Source: Thiomonas sp. X19
GTDB taxonomy: Bacteria; Pseudomonadota; Gammaproteobacteria; Burkholderiales; Burkholderiaceae_C
Assembly (NCBI RefSeq): GCF_900089495.1
Contig: NZ_LT605203.1
Coordinates: forward strand, 3,035,873 to 3,099,872
DNA length: 64,000 nt
Direction: 5' to 3'
Shown: piece after piece, positions 16,791 to 24,525 of the stretch
Layout of the letters: each line of letters begins with the position of its first letter
How positions within the stretch are numbered: the first letter of the stretch is position 1
Translations under genes and position numbers: made by a program
The notes under the pieces: model-generated
The model's database searches: none
What the model was told of the DNA's origin: nothing
What the model saw: only the letters and a program-made list of their open reading frames with translations

Positions 16791-19685
16791 ATGCCGCCCA
16801 AAACCGCGCCCGCCACCAGCAGCACTGCGATCGAGATCGCAGACAACCGCTACTTTCCGGCCTCAGCTACGGCCAACCAACACAAGTCCGCCCTCACCTT
16901 CACCTTGATTCGGGACGATGCAGGGCTCCTGACGGGGCTCCGATGGGCCCTCGGGTCGGACGATGCCTTGGTCCGGCGGGCGAAAAAGCTTGGCGCCTAT
17001 TGGAATCCTGCCGCGGGTGTCGGCGCCCGCGCCTGGACGTTTGCAGCACCAGACAAGGCCAATGAATTTTTCGAGTATGCACGCGCAAAACATCCCGACT
17101 GGGAAGTCCGCGATGTGGATTGGAAGGCGTTGGTTCTGGACGGTGTAACGGTCAGCGCGCTGCAGCCTCTCGGCCACGGGTTGGCGGCATGCGAAATCTC
17201 CTTGCCCGTGCCGATGGCCGCAGTCTCCGCGCTGGTGTGCAGCAATGGGGTGAGGGTATTTCATCTCTCGCGTGGCCCCCGCCTGGTTATGATCGGACAG
17301 GCGGGGGCCTTGGAGCGTCGCCGCGAGGCGATGATCTTGAATCAGGGCGCGGCGGACGGCGGCGCGGCGGCCGCAACGGTCTCTGGTGCGGCGCCGGCCC
17401 CGGTCGAAGTCCATGGGTGGGCGGTGGCGATCCGGCTGAACCTCGATGACCCGCGCCACCTGTGGGTGGCGCCGCCACAGGAGAAAAAGTGGATCGGCAC
17501 ATACCCCAACGGCACTCTGACGCCGGTTCCATGGGACGGCGTGGTGCACGCGACCCGCAAGACGTGGGGAACGTGGCGGGATAGGCTGTCGAAGGCCGGG
17601 ATCGTGTGGCAGGGCGACGACCCTGAAGGAAAAGTCGCGACAGCGGTCCCCTTCGACCCGGACACGGTGCCGGGGTGGACGGCGCCGGCGCCCAACGGGC
17701 ATTTATTGCATGCATATCAAAGAACGGGGGCGCGCTTTTGCGCCGAGCGTGGCATGCGTGCGCTGGTCGGGGACGAGATGGGCGTGGGCAAGACCGCCCA
17801 GGCCATCGCGGCGGCGGAGGGCACTCACGCGCGCCGGGTGTTTGTCGTGTGTCCGGCGAACGCCCGCTACGTGTGGGACCGGGAAATCCGGGGGTGGGGG
17901 TCGGGCGGGACGATCCAGCATGTGCGCGATCAGGTCGACTCCCTCGACCCTGACGCGAGGTGGCACATCCTCACCTACGACCAACTCGTGGCCCGGACGG
18001 AAACTTGGACGCTACGGGACCGGGCCGAAGCGGAGGCGTTCGCGCAGGCGCTCCCCGATCGCGCAAAGGAAGCGCTCGGGCTCGGGACCGCCGCCACCAA
18101 AAGCAAAAGATCCAAGGACAAAGAGTACCCGATCAAGCTGCGCATCGGCGCGTACGCGCCGCAGATGCCGGTGGGCCTCCCGCCCAAGCGCGCCGCGGCC
18201 TGGGAGAAGATGATGCGGCGACTGCGCGGCGATCTGATCGCGCAGATCGTCACGGCCGACGGCGCACCGCTGGTCATCCTGGACGAGGCGCACCGCGTCA
18301 AGAACCGGGACGCGAAGCGCACCGCCGCCGCGCAGCGGATCGCGGACGCGGCGCCTGGACTGTTGATGCTCACCGGAACGCCGCTGCGTAACAACGAGCA
18401 CGAAGCGAAGGTGCTGCTCAGCATCATCGACCGCACGGTGCGGGAGAGCTTGGAGAAGCACTACACGATCAATGACGTGAAAGACGCGCTCGCGCACTTC
18501 ATGATCCGGCGGACCAAGGCCGAAGTCCTGCCCGAACTGCCCGACAAAACCCGGCAGCGCATCGACTTGGCAAGCCTGGACCAGGATGCGATGGAAGACT
18601 ACCGGCGCGCCCTGAATCACGCGTTTGAGTGCTACGAGAAAGCTCTTGGTCGCGGAGACTCTCAATCCGAGGCGCGCAAGGCGATGCAGGGCGGGTTAGA
18701 AATGGCCCGCACCGCGCTTGGCCGAGCGAAGGTCGCGGGCGGCGAGGTCGAGGACCTGGTTCTGGACGTGGTGGAGAACCAAGGGTGCTGCGTGGTGTTC
18801 TGCGCCCATCACGCGGCCAGCGACGCCCTTCTGCAACGGTTGGATCGCAATGGCCTGAAGACCGCGGTGCTCGACGGACGAACCGCGCAAGCCGAGCGGG
18901 CGCGCCTAGTTGGCGCGTTTCAGGACGGGAATCTAGACGTGCTGATCGGCGGCATTAACGCCGCCGGCGAATCGATCACGCTGACCCGTGCAAGCACGGT
19001 GGTCTTCGTCGAACTGGACTGGGTGCCCGCCGCACTGCTCCAGGCGGAGGACCGCATCCATCGGGTCGGGCAGCGCGCCAACTGCCAGGTCCTGCACCTC
19101 ATCGCCAGGATGGATGATTTCGACACCAACCTCGACGAAATGATGATCGACACCCTGGACCGCAAAATGGCGACGATCGCGGCCGTGCTCGGCGAGGACG
19201 GAGGGGTGGGGCTTGTCGTTGCCGGCAGCGGCAGCATCCAGGGGGATGTCGTCTCGGCCGTCCTGGCGTCGCGCGGGTCCGGGCAAGCTCCGGCCGCGAC
19301 GAAGATGTCCGAGAAGGCGGCAGTTGCCGCCCCGCAGCGGCGCCTACAAGCCGCGCCCGCGAAGAAGGCCGATGCCGATGGCGAAGCCAGCGGCGACAAT
19401 CTTGCGGCGCCGGAACCCGCACCCGATGTGTCCACCGTGAAGCACAAGCGCCCCCGTGGCCGCCCCCGTGTCTACAGCGAGGGGCATGCCCCTACGTCCG
19501 GCGACCGATCGCGGCGCTCGCTCCAGGCGCTCGCCGATTCCGGCGGAAAGCGGCTCATGTTGCGGCTCACGCCAGAAGCCGTGACGGCGCTGCGTGAGAT
19601 TATGGCCGCCCGCGGCTACAGGCAGGAGACCATCGCCATCAACAAACTCATCCAGGATGCCGCCGCGGCCGTAAGGCTTACTTGA
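16791..19685 (+). CDS. SNF2-family DNA translocase with AT-hook and RHH-like tail
   Basis: This 964-aa protein has a variable N-terminal part (1-290) and a SNF2 ATPase. Motif I is GDEMGVGKTAQA, motif II VILDEAHRVKN, motif III LLMLTGTPLRNNEHE, and motif VI QAEDRIHRVGQR. This resembles the SMARCAL1/HARP-like and DISARM-type helicases. The last 150 residues contain an AT-hook (KRPRGRPRVYS) and a short ribbon-helix-helix-like segment (RLMLRLTPEAVTALREIMA). No methylase or nuclease partner is adjacent. Role is probably DNA remodelling or defence, which is inference. Confidence 0.85.
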   Translation: MPPKTAPATSSTAIEIADNRYFPASATANQHKSALTFTLIRDDAGLLTGLRWALGSDDALVRRAKKLGAYWNPAAGVGARAWTFAAPDKANEFFEYARAKHPDWEVRDVDWKALVLDGVTVSALQPLGHGLAACEISLPVPMAAVSALVCSNGVRVFHLSRGPRLVMIGQAGALERRREAMILNQGAADGGAAAATVSGAAPAPVEVHGWAVAIRLNLDDPRHLWVAPPQEKKWIGTYPNGTLTPVPWDGVVHATRKTWGTWRDRLSKAGIVWQGDDPEGKVATAVPFDPDTVPGWTAPAPNGHLLHAYQRTGARFCAERGMRALVGDEMGVGKTAQAIAAAEGTHARRVFVVCPANARYVWDREIRGWGSGGTIQHVRDQVDSLDPDARWHILTYDQLVARTETWTLRDRAEAEAFAQALPDRAKEALGLGTAATKSKRSKDKEYPIKLRIGAYAPQMPVGLPPKRAAAWEKMMRRLRGDLIAQIVTADGAPLVILDEAHRVKNRDAKRTAAAQRIADAAPGLLMLTGTPLRNNEHEAKVLLSIIDRTVRESLEKHYTINDVKDALAHFMIRRTKAEVLPELPDKTRQRIDLASLDQDAMEDYRRALNHAFECYEKALGRGDSQSEARKAMQGGLEMARTALGRAKVAGGEVEDLVLDVVENQGCCVVFCAHHAASDALLQRLDRNGLKTAVLDGRTAQAERARLVGAFQDGNLDVLIGGINAAGESITLTRASTVVFVELDWVPAALLQAEDRIHRVGQRANCQVLHLIARMDDFDTNLDEMMIDTLDRKMATIAAVLGEDGGVGLVVAGSGSIQGDVVSAVLASRGSGQAPAATKMSEKAAVAAPQRRLQAAPAKKADADGEASGDNLAAPEPAPDVSTVKHKRPRGRPRVYSEGHAPTSGDRSRRSLQALADSGGKRLMLRLTPEAVTALREIMAARGYRQETIAINKLIQDAAAAVRLT

Positions 19686-19748
19686 CGATGCCGGCCTCTC
19701 TTGATTGGAGGGGGGTCGGCGGCCGCCACCGCGCCGCGCTTACCGGTG

Positions 19749-19773
19749 AAGATGGCCTTTGCAAGGCCATCTT
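19749..19773 (+). terminator. Hairpin after the helicase gene
   Basis: AAGATGGCCTT and AAGGCCATCTT form a perfect 11-bp stem with a TGC loop, 64 bp after the helicase stop. There is no clear T run, so its role as terminator is tentative. Confidence 0.45.
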
Positions 19774-19777
19774 CCTT

Positions 19778-19861
19778 GGCTCCGTTCGATCAGTTGACGT
19801 CGCCGCCTGGCGCGATGAACTGCTGAAGGATGGCCTGTCGGCGCAGTCGATGAAGTGGCTG
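19778..19861 (+). pseudogene. Fragment of a second E1-type integrase
   Basis: About 28 codons (GSVRSVDVAAWRDELLKDGL, then SAQSM) match the core-binding region of the E1 integrase (GAVRGVDVAAWRDDLLRSGL) but diverge immediately on both sides. This indicates an earlier integrase gene was lost here, possibly the scar of another element. Confidence 0.7.
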
Positions 19862-19984
19862 GAAAGCCAGGAAAACCGGGCCGGCAGGGGCCGCCGTGCG
19901 GCCCAGGTAACCCGCCCCCGGGCTTCGCCCTGCCTGGCCTGCGGCCAGAGGATGACACTTTGTCAGGGTCAACCCTTGGAAAAT

Positions 19985-20040
19985 CCTATGAAATTTTTCC
20001 TATGAAATTTTTCCTATGAAATTTTTCCTATGAAATTTTT
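19985..20040. repeat. Four tandem 14-bp repeats
   Basis: CCTATGAAATTTTT occurs four times head to tail; the last unit runs into CATAGG, making CCTATGAAATTTTTCATAGG a near-palindrome. AT-rich iterated sites in otherwise GC-rich DNA could bind a replication or partition protein. Confidence 0.75.
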
Positions 20041-20063
20041 CATAGGCTCGGGCGGCCAGGGAA

Positions 20064-20089
20064 TAAAAAAAGCCCGCGCGCGGCGGGCT
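20064..20089 (-). terminator. Terminator of the 20110-20523 gene
   Basis: On the minus strand AGCCCGC-N5-GCGGGCT is followed by seven T. The same stem type recurs at 23923, 54278 and 62612. Confidence 0.8.
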
Positions 20090-20109
20090 GATTGATTGGG
20101 GCGGATGGG

Positions 20110-20523
20110 TCAGAAGATTGGCCAGGGCTTGGGGTGTTGAAAGGAAAGGTGAAGGATGCCCTGATACACGCTTGAGTAAGCCTCGGCCTGGGTTTGAAAA
20201 GCCTCAAGCAAAAGGTTGGCCTCATGACCATGGTGGCCCGCTTTTGATGCCTTTGCGGCCTGAATCAGGTCGCGATCCGAGAGGATGAGCGCCGCGCGAA
20301 TGTCCCCGACGCCAGCCCTGAGTTTCAGAGTTTGAGAGTCATCAGTCGAGGCTGGGCGGCCACCAAATTGCCAAAAAGGATCGGCTTCCGCGGCGAGCTT
20401 GTACGCCTGGTCAGACACCTGTTCCTGCGCTTTGGTGCGGCCCAGGTAATAGCCGCCGAAGGCGGCGGCCAGGGCCATGGCGACGGCCAGGGTGGTGATG
20501 GTGAGGATGGGTTTGGTTTGCAT
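20110..20523 (-). CDS. Membrane-anchored small protein of unknown function
   Basis: This 137-aa protein starts MQTKPILTITTLAVAMALAA followed by FGGYYLGR, an N-terminal signal anchor with the rest outside. The mature part is helical and ends QHPKPWPIF. AGGAG sits before the ATG. Its transcript starts after the E1 motif at 20575-20592. The last codons and terminator of a paralogue survive at 23923-24010. I do not recognize the family. Confidence 0.6.
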   Translation of the reverse strand: MQTKPILTITTLAVAMALAAAFGGYYLGRTKAQEQVSDQAYKLAAEADPFWQFGGRPASTDDSQTLKLRAGVGDIRAALILSDRDLIQAAKASKAGHHGHEANLLLEAFQTQAEAYSSVYQGILHLSFQHPKPWPIF

Positions 20524-20574
20524 GGTGATGCTCCTTTGATGGTTGGGGTTGTGCCTGCACGGGCCGGCACATGG

Positions 20575-20592
20575 ATTCAGCGGCATGCGAAA
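20575..20592 (-). promoter_or_regulatory. E1 motif TTTCG-N8-TGAAT
   Basis: Read on the minus strand it is TTTCG-CATGCCGC-TGAAT, 51 nt before the 20110-20523 start. A GTGCC...GGCAC hairpin lies between motif and start codon. Confidence 0.6.
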
Positions 20593-20611
20593 CGCGATCC
20601 GCGATCCGCGA

Positions 20612-21121
20612 TCAGCCGATGGGCACGACACGGGCGGGCTGGCCCCAGCCGTATTGGCTTCCCAACAGTTCAACACGCTGGCCGACTCGGATGGGCACAT
20701 CGGCGGCTTGCGTGACGGCGATCGTCTGGCCGTTATCCAGCCGCACGGTGATTTGCAGGCCTGGCTGGGCGTAGGCCTTGCTCGCGGCCAGGTCGCCACC
20801 TGCAGCGCCTGCAAGGGCGCCTACGACGGCTCCGACCGCAGAGCCGGTGCCTTGCCCGATGCGGCTGCCCACGAACCCGCCTGCGACCGCGCCAAGGGCC
20901 TCGCCGCCGCCGGTTTCCGCCTGGCCGGCGTGAATCGTGACTTGCTGGACGGCGAGCACGGTGCCGAGCTGCACCTGCTGGACTTGTTGGGCCTGGCTGG
21001 CGCTGTAGTTGTAGGCCGAAGATTGATACTGTCCGCCCATGCCCGGGGGCACGCCGGCGCAGCCGCCCAGGGCCAGCGCAGCGGCCAGGGCAGTGATGGT
21101 GAGGGGTTTGATGTGTTGCAT
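20612..21121 (-). CDS. Glycine-zipper outer-membrane lipoprotein
   Basis: This 169-aa protein has a lipoprotein signal (lipobox LALGGC, Cys about residue 21). A glycine-zipper 2TM segment follows (GAVAGGFVGSRIGQGTGSAVG, then GALAGAAGG). The C-terminal strand-rich part includes QITVRLDNGQTIAVTQAADV. It belongs to the SlyB/17-kDa surface antigen-like group. A clear homologue is encoded in E2 at 61317-61823. An E1 motif and hairpin precede it. Confidence 0.85.
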   Translation of the reverse strand: MQHIKPLTITALAAALALGGCAGVPPGMGGQYQSSAYNYSASQAQQVQQVQLGTVLAVQQVTIHAGQAETGGGEALGAVAGGFVGSRIGQGTGSAVGAVVGALAGAAGGDLAASKAYAQPGLQITVRLDNGQTIAVTQAADVPIRVGQRVELLGSQYGWGQPARVVPIG

Positions 21122-21174
21122 GGTGATGCTCCTGATGGTTGCATTGCGGTGTGCCGGCACGCGCCGGCATGGTG

Positions 21175-21192
21175 ATTCAGCGGCATGCGAAA
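21175..21192 (-). promoter_or_regulatory. E1 motif TTTCG-N8-TGAAT
   Basis: TTTCG-CATGCCGC-TGAAT lies 53 nt before the lipoprotein start. A perfect TGCCGGC-N4-GCCGGCA hairpin follows. Confidence 0.65.
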
Positions 21193-21202
21193 CGCGCGAG
21201 GC

Positions 21203-21418
21203 TCAGCGCAGATGGATGCCGAGAAAGGCGGCGGCGGCGAGCACAAATGGGGCGGCGATGGTCGTGCAGGTCAGGGCGATGAATGCCAGGGCGAACGCGG
21301 CCATGAACGTGTTGAAGATCGAGGCGAAAAACGCGGCCCGGCGCATGGCGCGGCGCTTGATGTCCCACGCGCGGGCCTCGGCGAGAAATTGGGCGGGGGT
21401 AATGGTTTTGTAGGTCAT
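21203..21418 (-). CDS. Small membrane protein, 71 aa
   Basis: It has a short basic N-terminal region (ITPAQFLAEARAWDIKRRAM) followed by two hydrophobic segments. The N-terminal pattern matches the start of the fused protein at 54361-54969 in E2 (IPIDQFIQEAQAYQRQRRKA). In E1 this segment is a separate gene, in E2 it is joined to a barrel domain. Function unknown. Confidence 0.55.
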   Translation of the reverse strand: MTYKTITPAQFLAEARAWDIKRRAMRRAAFFASIFNTFMAAFALAFIALTCTTIAAPFVLAAAAFLGIHLR

Positions 21419-21481
21419 GGCTTGCTCCTGCTGGGTGGTGATGCCCGGCGCGGCGGCCGGGCTGGTGCGGCCGCGAGGCTT

Positions 21482-21805
21482 TCAGGCCGCGGCCTTTTTG
21501 ATTTCGCTCCGGGTGAATTCGAGCTTCGGGCTCATGTGGCTGGTCGTTTCAAAGACCAGGACGGATTGAATGTTTTCGAGGTTCGGGCCATCGCCGCCAT
21601 GGGTTTCGAAGTGCCAGACATCATCCAGCAGGTCTTCCAGACTCAAAGCTCCGCGCTGGAGTCGAAACCCATCGACCCGGCGCGCCCAGCCAGAGGAGAA
21701 TTGGGCCGCAACAGCGCATCCGGGGTTCTCATACAGCACGAGACACCGCGCCTTTTTGTTCCAAAACACGGCGGCGTTGCTCATGGTGTTGTCGATCTTG
21801 TTCAT
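21482..21805 (-). CDS. Hypothetical protein, 107 aa
   Basis: This is a soluble acidic protein beginning MNKIDNTMSNAAVFWNKKAR. GGAG lies before the ATG at 21805, and an E1 motif is 57 nt upstream. I do not recognize it. It is downstream of the DUF6573-type gene on the same strand but has its own motif. Confidence 0.55.
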   Translation of the reverse strand: MNKIDNTMSNAAVFWNKKARCLVLYENPGCAVAAQFSSGWARRVDGFRLQRGALSLEDLLDDVWHFETHGGDGPNLENIQSVLVFETTSHMSPKLEFTRSEIKKAAA

Positions 21806-21862
21806 GTCAAAACTCCTGGTTCAAATCCCGGGCCACAAAGCGCCCCGAGCTGCGCTTATTGC

Positions 21863-21880
21863 ATTCAGCGCCAAGCGAAA
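21863..21880 (-). promoter_or_regulatory. E1 motif TTTCG-N8-TGAAT
   Basis: TTTCG-CTTGGCGC-TGAAT lies 57 nt before the 21482-21805 start. AAGCGC...GCGCTT forms a hairpin in the leader. Confidence 0.65.
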
Positions 21881-21898
21881 TCGCTTGGCTTTTGGGGG

Positions 21899-22363
21899 TC
21901 AGTCCTCACCCGGCAGCATCACGGTGATGACCGGCTCGCCTGCGTCGCCGGGGCCGACCTGCAGCTTCAATGTCGTCAGGCGTGGCCGCACGCCCCGGCC
22001 TTCGCGGGGAATGCGCAGGACTTGAAACAGGATCGGGTCGCGGCCATCGTGCCCGTGGCGCAGTCCTGCACGGATCGCGCGCGATGCCATCCACACGACA
22101 TCCCAAAGCCTGCCGGATTCGGACTGCCAGCACGCCCCGCCACCCTTGCGCTTGTCGTCGGCATCCGTCCAGGCGCAGGCGTCGCTCCATGTGGCGCTGG
22201 TGAGGGCCACAGGCCACACGATGCCAGCCTCTCGCGCGGTGGTGCTGACATCGATCAGCATGCCGTCCTCGATGGCCTGGGCGCGGGTGTAGGAGTAGAT
22301 CGGCTTGCCGAACAGGTCGGCCAGGGCGGCGGGGCTGGTGGCGTGCGTGGTTTCGGTGCTCAT
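21899..22363 (-). CDS. DUF6573-type plasmid protein
   Basis: This 154-aa protein contains DLFGKPIYSYTRAQAIEDGM, followed by LIDV and then a Trp-rich region (WSDACAWTDADD). Proteins of this type are common near antirestriction genes on conjugative plasmids; their function is unknown. A nearly identical protein is encoded in E2 at 63169-63624. It is cotranscribed with the gene at 22389-22673. Confidence 0.8.
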   Translation of the reverse strand: MSTETTHATSPAALADLFGKPIYSYTRAQAIEDGMLIDVSTTAREAGIVWPVALTSATWSDACAWTDADDKRKGGGACWQSESGRLWDVVWMASRAIRAGLRHGHDGRDPILFQVLRIPREGRGVRPRLTTLKLQVGPGDAGEPVITVMLPGED

Positions 22364-22388
22364 GGTTTGCTCCGGGTGGTGGTTGAAA

Positions 22389-22673
22389 TCAGTTCAAAAC
22401 GGTCTTGAAGCCGAGGTCGCAAAGCGCTTCAAAACGCTTGGCTGCGTTGCCTTTCGGGTCTTGGGTGATGGTGAACAGAATCTCGGTCTTGGTCACGGTC
22501 ACCCCCTTCGCTGCAGCCTGTTTTTGCATGAATTCGAGGGCCTGATTGATGACGAAAAACGGCAGGTTTTGGGTTGGTTTGGCCTTGCCACCTGCCTGGG
22601 TGGTGAGCCCCTCGGCGTGAAGGGGCTCGGAATGGCTGGCTTGCGCGGGGGTGTAGAGGTTTGCCGTGGTCAC
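22389..22673 (-). CDS. Hypothetical protein, 94 aa
   Basis: I chose a GTG start at 22673 because GGAG sits seven bases before it. The product begins VTTANLYTPAQASHSEPLHA and ends LCDLGFKTVLN, with a helical centre (FVINQALEFMQKQAAAKG). Its 5' leader (22707-22741) closely matches the leader of the 62854-63138 gene in E2, although the proteins are unrelated. Confidence 0.55.
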   Translation of the reverse strand: MTTANLYTPAQASHSEPLHAEGLTTQAGGKAKPTQNLPFFVINQALEFMQKQAAAKGVTVTKTEILFTITQDPKGNAAKRFEALCDLGFKTVLN

Positions 22674-23331
22674 GATTGATCTCCTTCGTTGATGTTCTGC
22701 CCGGATGGAGCCGCCCTCATTGGCCGAGCTTTCAAGCCGGTCGCCGCAGGCGATGAGGGGTTGCAAGGGGCATGACAGGCCGTAGGCCGCGCAGCGCCCC
22801 GCAGGGGCTGGCGTGACGCTTGCAAAGCGCAGCGCCCACGAAAGGCGCAGAAAGTCGCGGGCGGCTTCAGGCCGGGCTCGTCAACGCAGGGGATCGACCA
22901 CGGCAAACCGGCCCGCGCAAGTCTGCGATGCAGAGCCCTGGCGGCGCGGGTTCATTGCGCCGTATCCCTGCCCGGCTTGCCGGGCACTGGCTGGCCTTGT
23001 GCCTTAGCCGGGCGCAGCCTGGCGTCGCCTGGGATGCCGAGCGCAAGCTGGGCATTGCCTTGGCCTTGGTCGTGGTGTTGTCGGCGGCGCCTGACGCCGA
23101 TGCTGTTGTGATAGCGATGCGGCCCCAAAGGGCTGAGACCCGCAGGGGCTCAGGGCGCAGCCGCAGCAGCGCGGGCCGCAGGCATCACCATGGTTGCGAT
23201 GGAGACCTCCGACCGCAGCAGCAAGGCCACGGCAGGCGTCACAGCGGGCTGCAGCACCTTCGCCACACCGACCCCATGCGCACGGCTCCAAACCGTTTGA
23301 AGGCATGCCCCGGCGCAGCCGGGGCATGGGG
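22674..23331. other. Gene-poor stretch with leader block and structured repeat
   Basis: It holds a conserved leader block at 22707-22741 and copy B of the structured repeat at 22769-22883. I see no convincing gene in the remaining 450 bp; the open frames there are GC-driven and lack ribosome binding sites. Confidence 0.5.
22769..22883 (+). repeat. Structured non-coding repeat, copy B
   Basis: It has the same order of blocks as 15943-16030: GCATGACAGG, GCGCCCCGCAGGGGC, TGGCGTGACG, AAAGTCGCGGGCGGCT and CCGGGCTCGTCA. About 30 extra bases are inserted after GTGACG, themselves containing GCGC...GCGC pairing. Confidence 0.55.
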
Positions 23332-23847
23332 TCAGGCAAGCGGCACCACGAGTTGCAGGCCGATGAACCCAGCCGACTGCGCTGCGTTTGGCACGCCTAT
23401 GAGGTTCACGCCATAGCCCTGCTCGCTGCGGATTTCCAGCAGCGCGGCGGCCATCAGCGGGCGGTCGGGCGCTTCGGCGCGGGTGTAGCCGCTGATGGCG
23501 CCCACAAGCCCGCCAGCGGCCACGCTGAAGCCTGCTGGCAGGGTGATGTGCAGCGGGATGTAGGTGGCTGTGGCGTAGAACGATTCGCGGCTGTAGCTGT
23601 TTTTGTAGAAGCCCGCCGCGAACCCCGAGTTCGCCGTGCAGTGGTACTCGATGCCCAGCCCTGGGTTGTCCTGGTTGAGGCTGTCACGCGCCCATTGACG
23701 CGTGTGGTAGCTGGTGGTCGAAATGTCGAGGCCCCACGCCCCCTGGTGGGGGGTAGAGGGTGTGGCAGGCACCGTGTCGGCATGGGCGGCAGTGCCCAGC
23801 GCGGCGGCCAGGGCCAGGGTGAGGGCGAGGATGCTTTGCTTGTTCAT
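23332..23847 (-). CDS. Putative small outer-membrane beta-barrel protein
   Basis: This 171-aa protein has a Sec signal peptide (cleavage after AALGTAAHA). Its amphipathic strands centre on SNQ-like and FAAGFYKNSYSRESFYATAT motifs. The G-x-Y-x-N-S pattern resembles small barrel proteins found in phages and plasmids. It ends in a hydrophobic strand (IGLQLVVPLA). Related sequences are at 24377-24783 (truncated) and 54361-54969 (fused). Enzymatic activity cannot be claimed. Confidence 0.65.
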   Translation of the reverse strand: MNKQSILALTLALAAALGTAAHADTVPATPSTPHQGAWGLDISTTSYHTRQWARDSLNQDNPGLGIEYHCTANSGFAAGFYKNSYSRESFYATATYIPLHITLPAGFSVAAGGLVGAISGYTRAEAPDRPLMAAALLEIRSEQGYGVNLIGVPNAAQSAGFIGLQLVVPLA

Positions 23848-23893
23848 GGTGCGGTCCTTTGGGTGGCGCGCGGGAATCCGGGCGCTCAACCTC

Positions 23894-23911
23894 ATTCCGA
23901 GCCATGCGAAA
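23894..23911 (-). promoter_or_regulatory. E1 motif variant TTTCG-N8-GGAAT
   Basis: TTTCG-CATGGCTC-GGAAT lies 46 nt before the barrel gene start; it differs from the other E1 motifs only in the first base of the second half. Confidence 0.55.
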
Positions 23912-23922
23912 TACGCGGGGTC

Positions 23923-23946
23923 AAAAAAGCCCGCACGCGGCGGGCT
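23923..23946 (-). terminator. Terminator, duplicate of 20064-20089
   Basis: GCCCGC-N5-GCGGGC with a T run on the minus strand; the adjoining GATTGATTGGGG is shared with the 20064 copy. Confidence 0.75.
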
Positions 23947-24010
23947 GATTGATTGGGGTGGATGGATCAGAACACCGGCCAGGGCTTGGGGTGTGCCTGC
24001 ACGGGCCGGC
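23947..24010 (-). pseudogene. Deletion scar: leader hairpin joined to the last codons of a 20110-type gene
   Basis: On the minus strand the leader hairpin GTGCAGGCAC is fused directly to codons for HPKPWPVF and a stop, matching the end of the 20110-20523 protein. The whole body of the gene is missing. The joint falls in a shared ACCCCAA, as expected for deletion by microhomology. Confidence 0.65.
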
Positions 24011-24012
24011 AA

Positions 24013-24525
24013 TCAAATCTTCTCGCGGGCGTAGGTCTTGGTTGAAAAATCCATGCCCAGGGTCGTCCGCGGAACCTGCACGCCAGCACCCCCTGGCGCC
24101 GCAGGTTGTGGTTGGGGTTGGGCGCGCAGCAGATAGCGCAGGACCTGGGAGGGAAAGGCTCGCCCCCGATCGTCGATCGCAGCGGCGGCTTTCACTGCGG
24201 CCGAGATTGCTCCTAGGGGGTGAAGGCTGATGGCTTGCATGGCCTGCTGGTCTCTAGGGTCACCGGGCTTGTGCTGGATGCCTGTCTTTTCTTCCTTTAC
24301 AAACTCATTCCTCGACGCTCCAGCTCGCGCGCGCTCTCTTTTTTTAGGTTCTCTTTTTGTGTTTATGTTTATGTCTCTAGATTCGGGGGCAAATTTTGCC
24401 CCCTCCCGTGCGTCGCTTTTTGCCCCCCGGGGGGCAAATTTTGCCCCCTCCCGTGCGTCGCTTTTTGCCCCCCGGGGGGCAAAATTTGCCCCCTCCCTGG
24501 AATCTAGGTTGAGGTAATAGATTTT
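24013..24525 (-). pseudogene. 3' part of a replication-type protein gene (paralogue of 32217-32945)
   Basis: From about codon YYLNLDS onward the sequence parallels the C-terminal half of the 32217-32945 product, ending QVPRTTLGMDFSTKTYAREK. The N-terminal winged-helix half is missing; at about 24525 the sequence switches to a barrel-protein gene in another frame. The internal GC-rich palindromes are retained and amplified. Confidence 0.7.

Noticed and set aside
23004..23339. Minus-strand ORF of 111 codons in the gene-poor stretch
   Set aside because: Cys/Arg/Gly-rich composition without a ribosome binding site or conserved pattern; part of it overlaps the barrel gene end.
24385..24497. Possible CRISPR array
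   Set aside because: Units are contiguous with no unique spacers, and no cas genes are present. The same holds for the 14-bp repeats at 19985-20040.
24220..24517. Plus-strand ORFs with repeated NFAPSRASLFAPRGA-type units
   Set aside because: They are the reverse reading of the 45-bp repeats in the broken initiator gene; no start signals.
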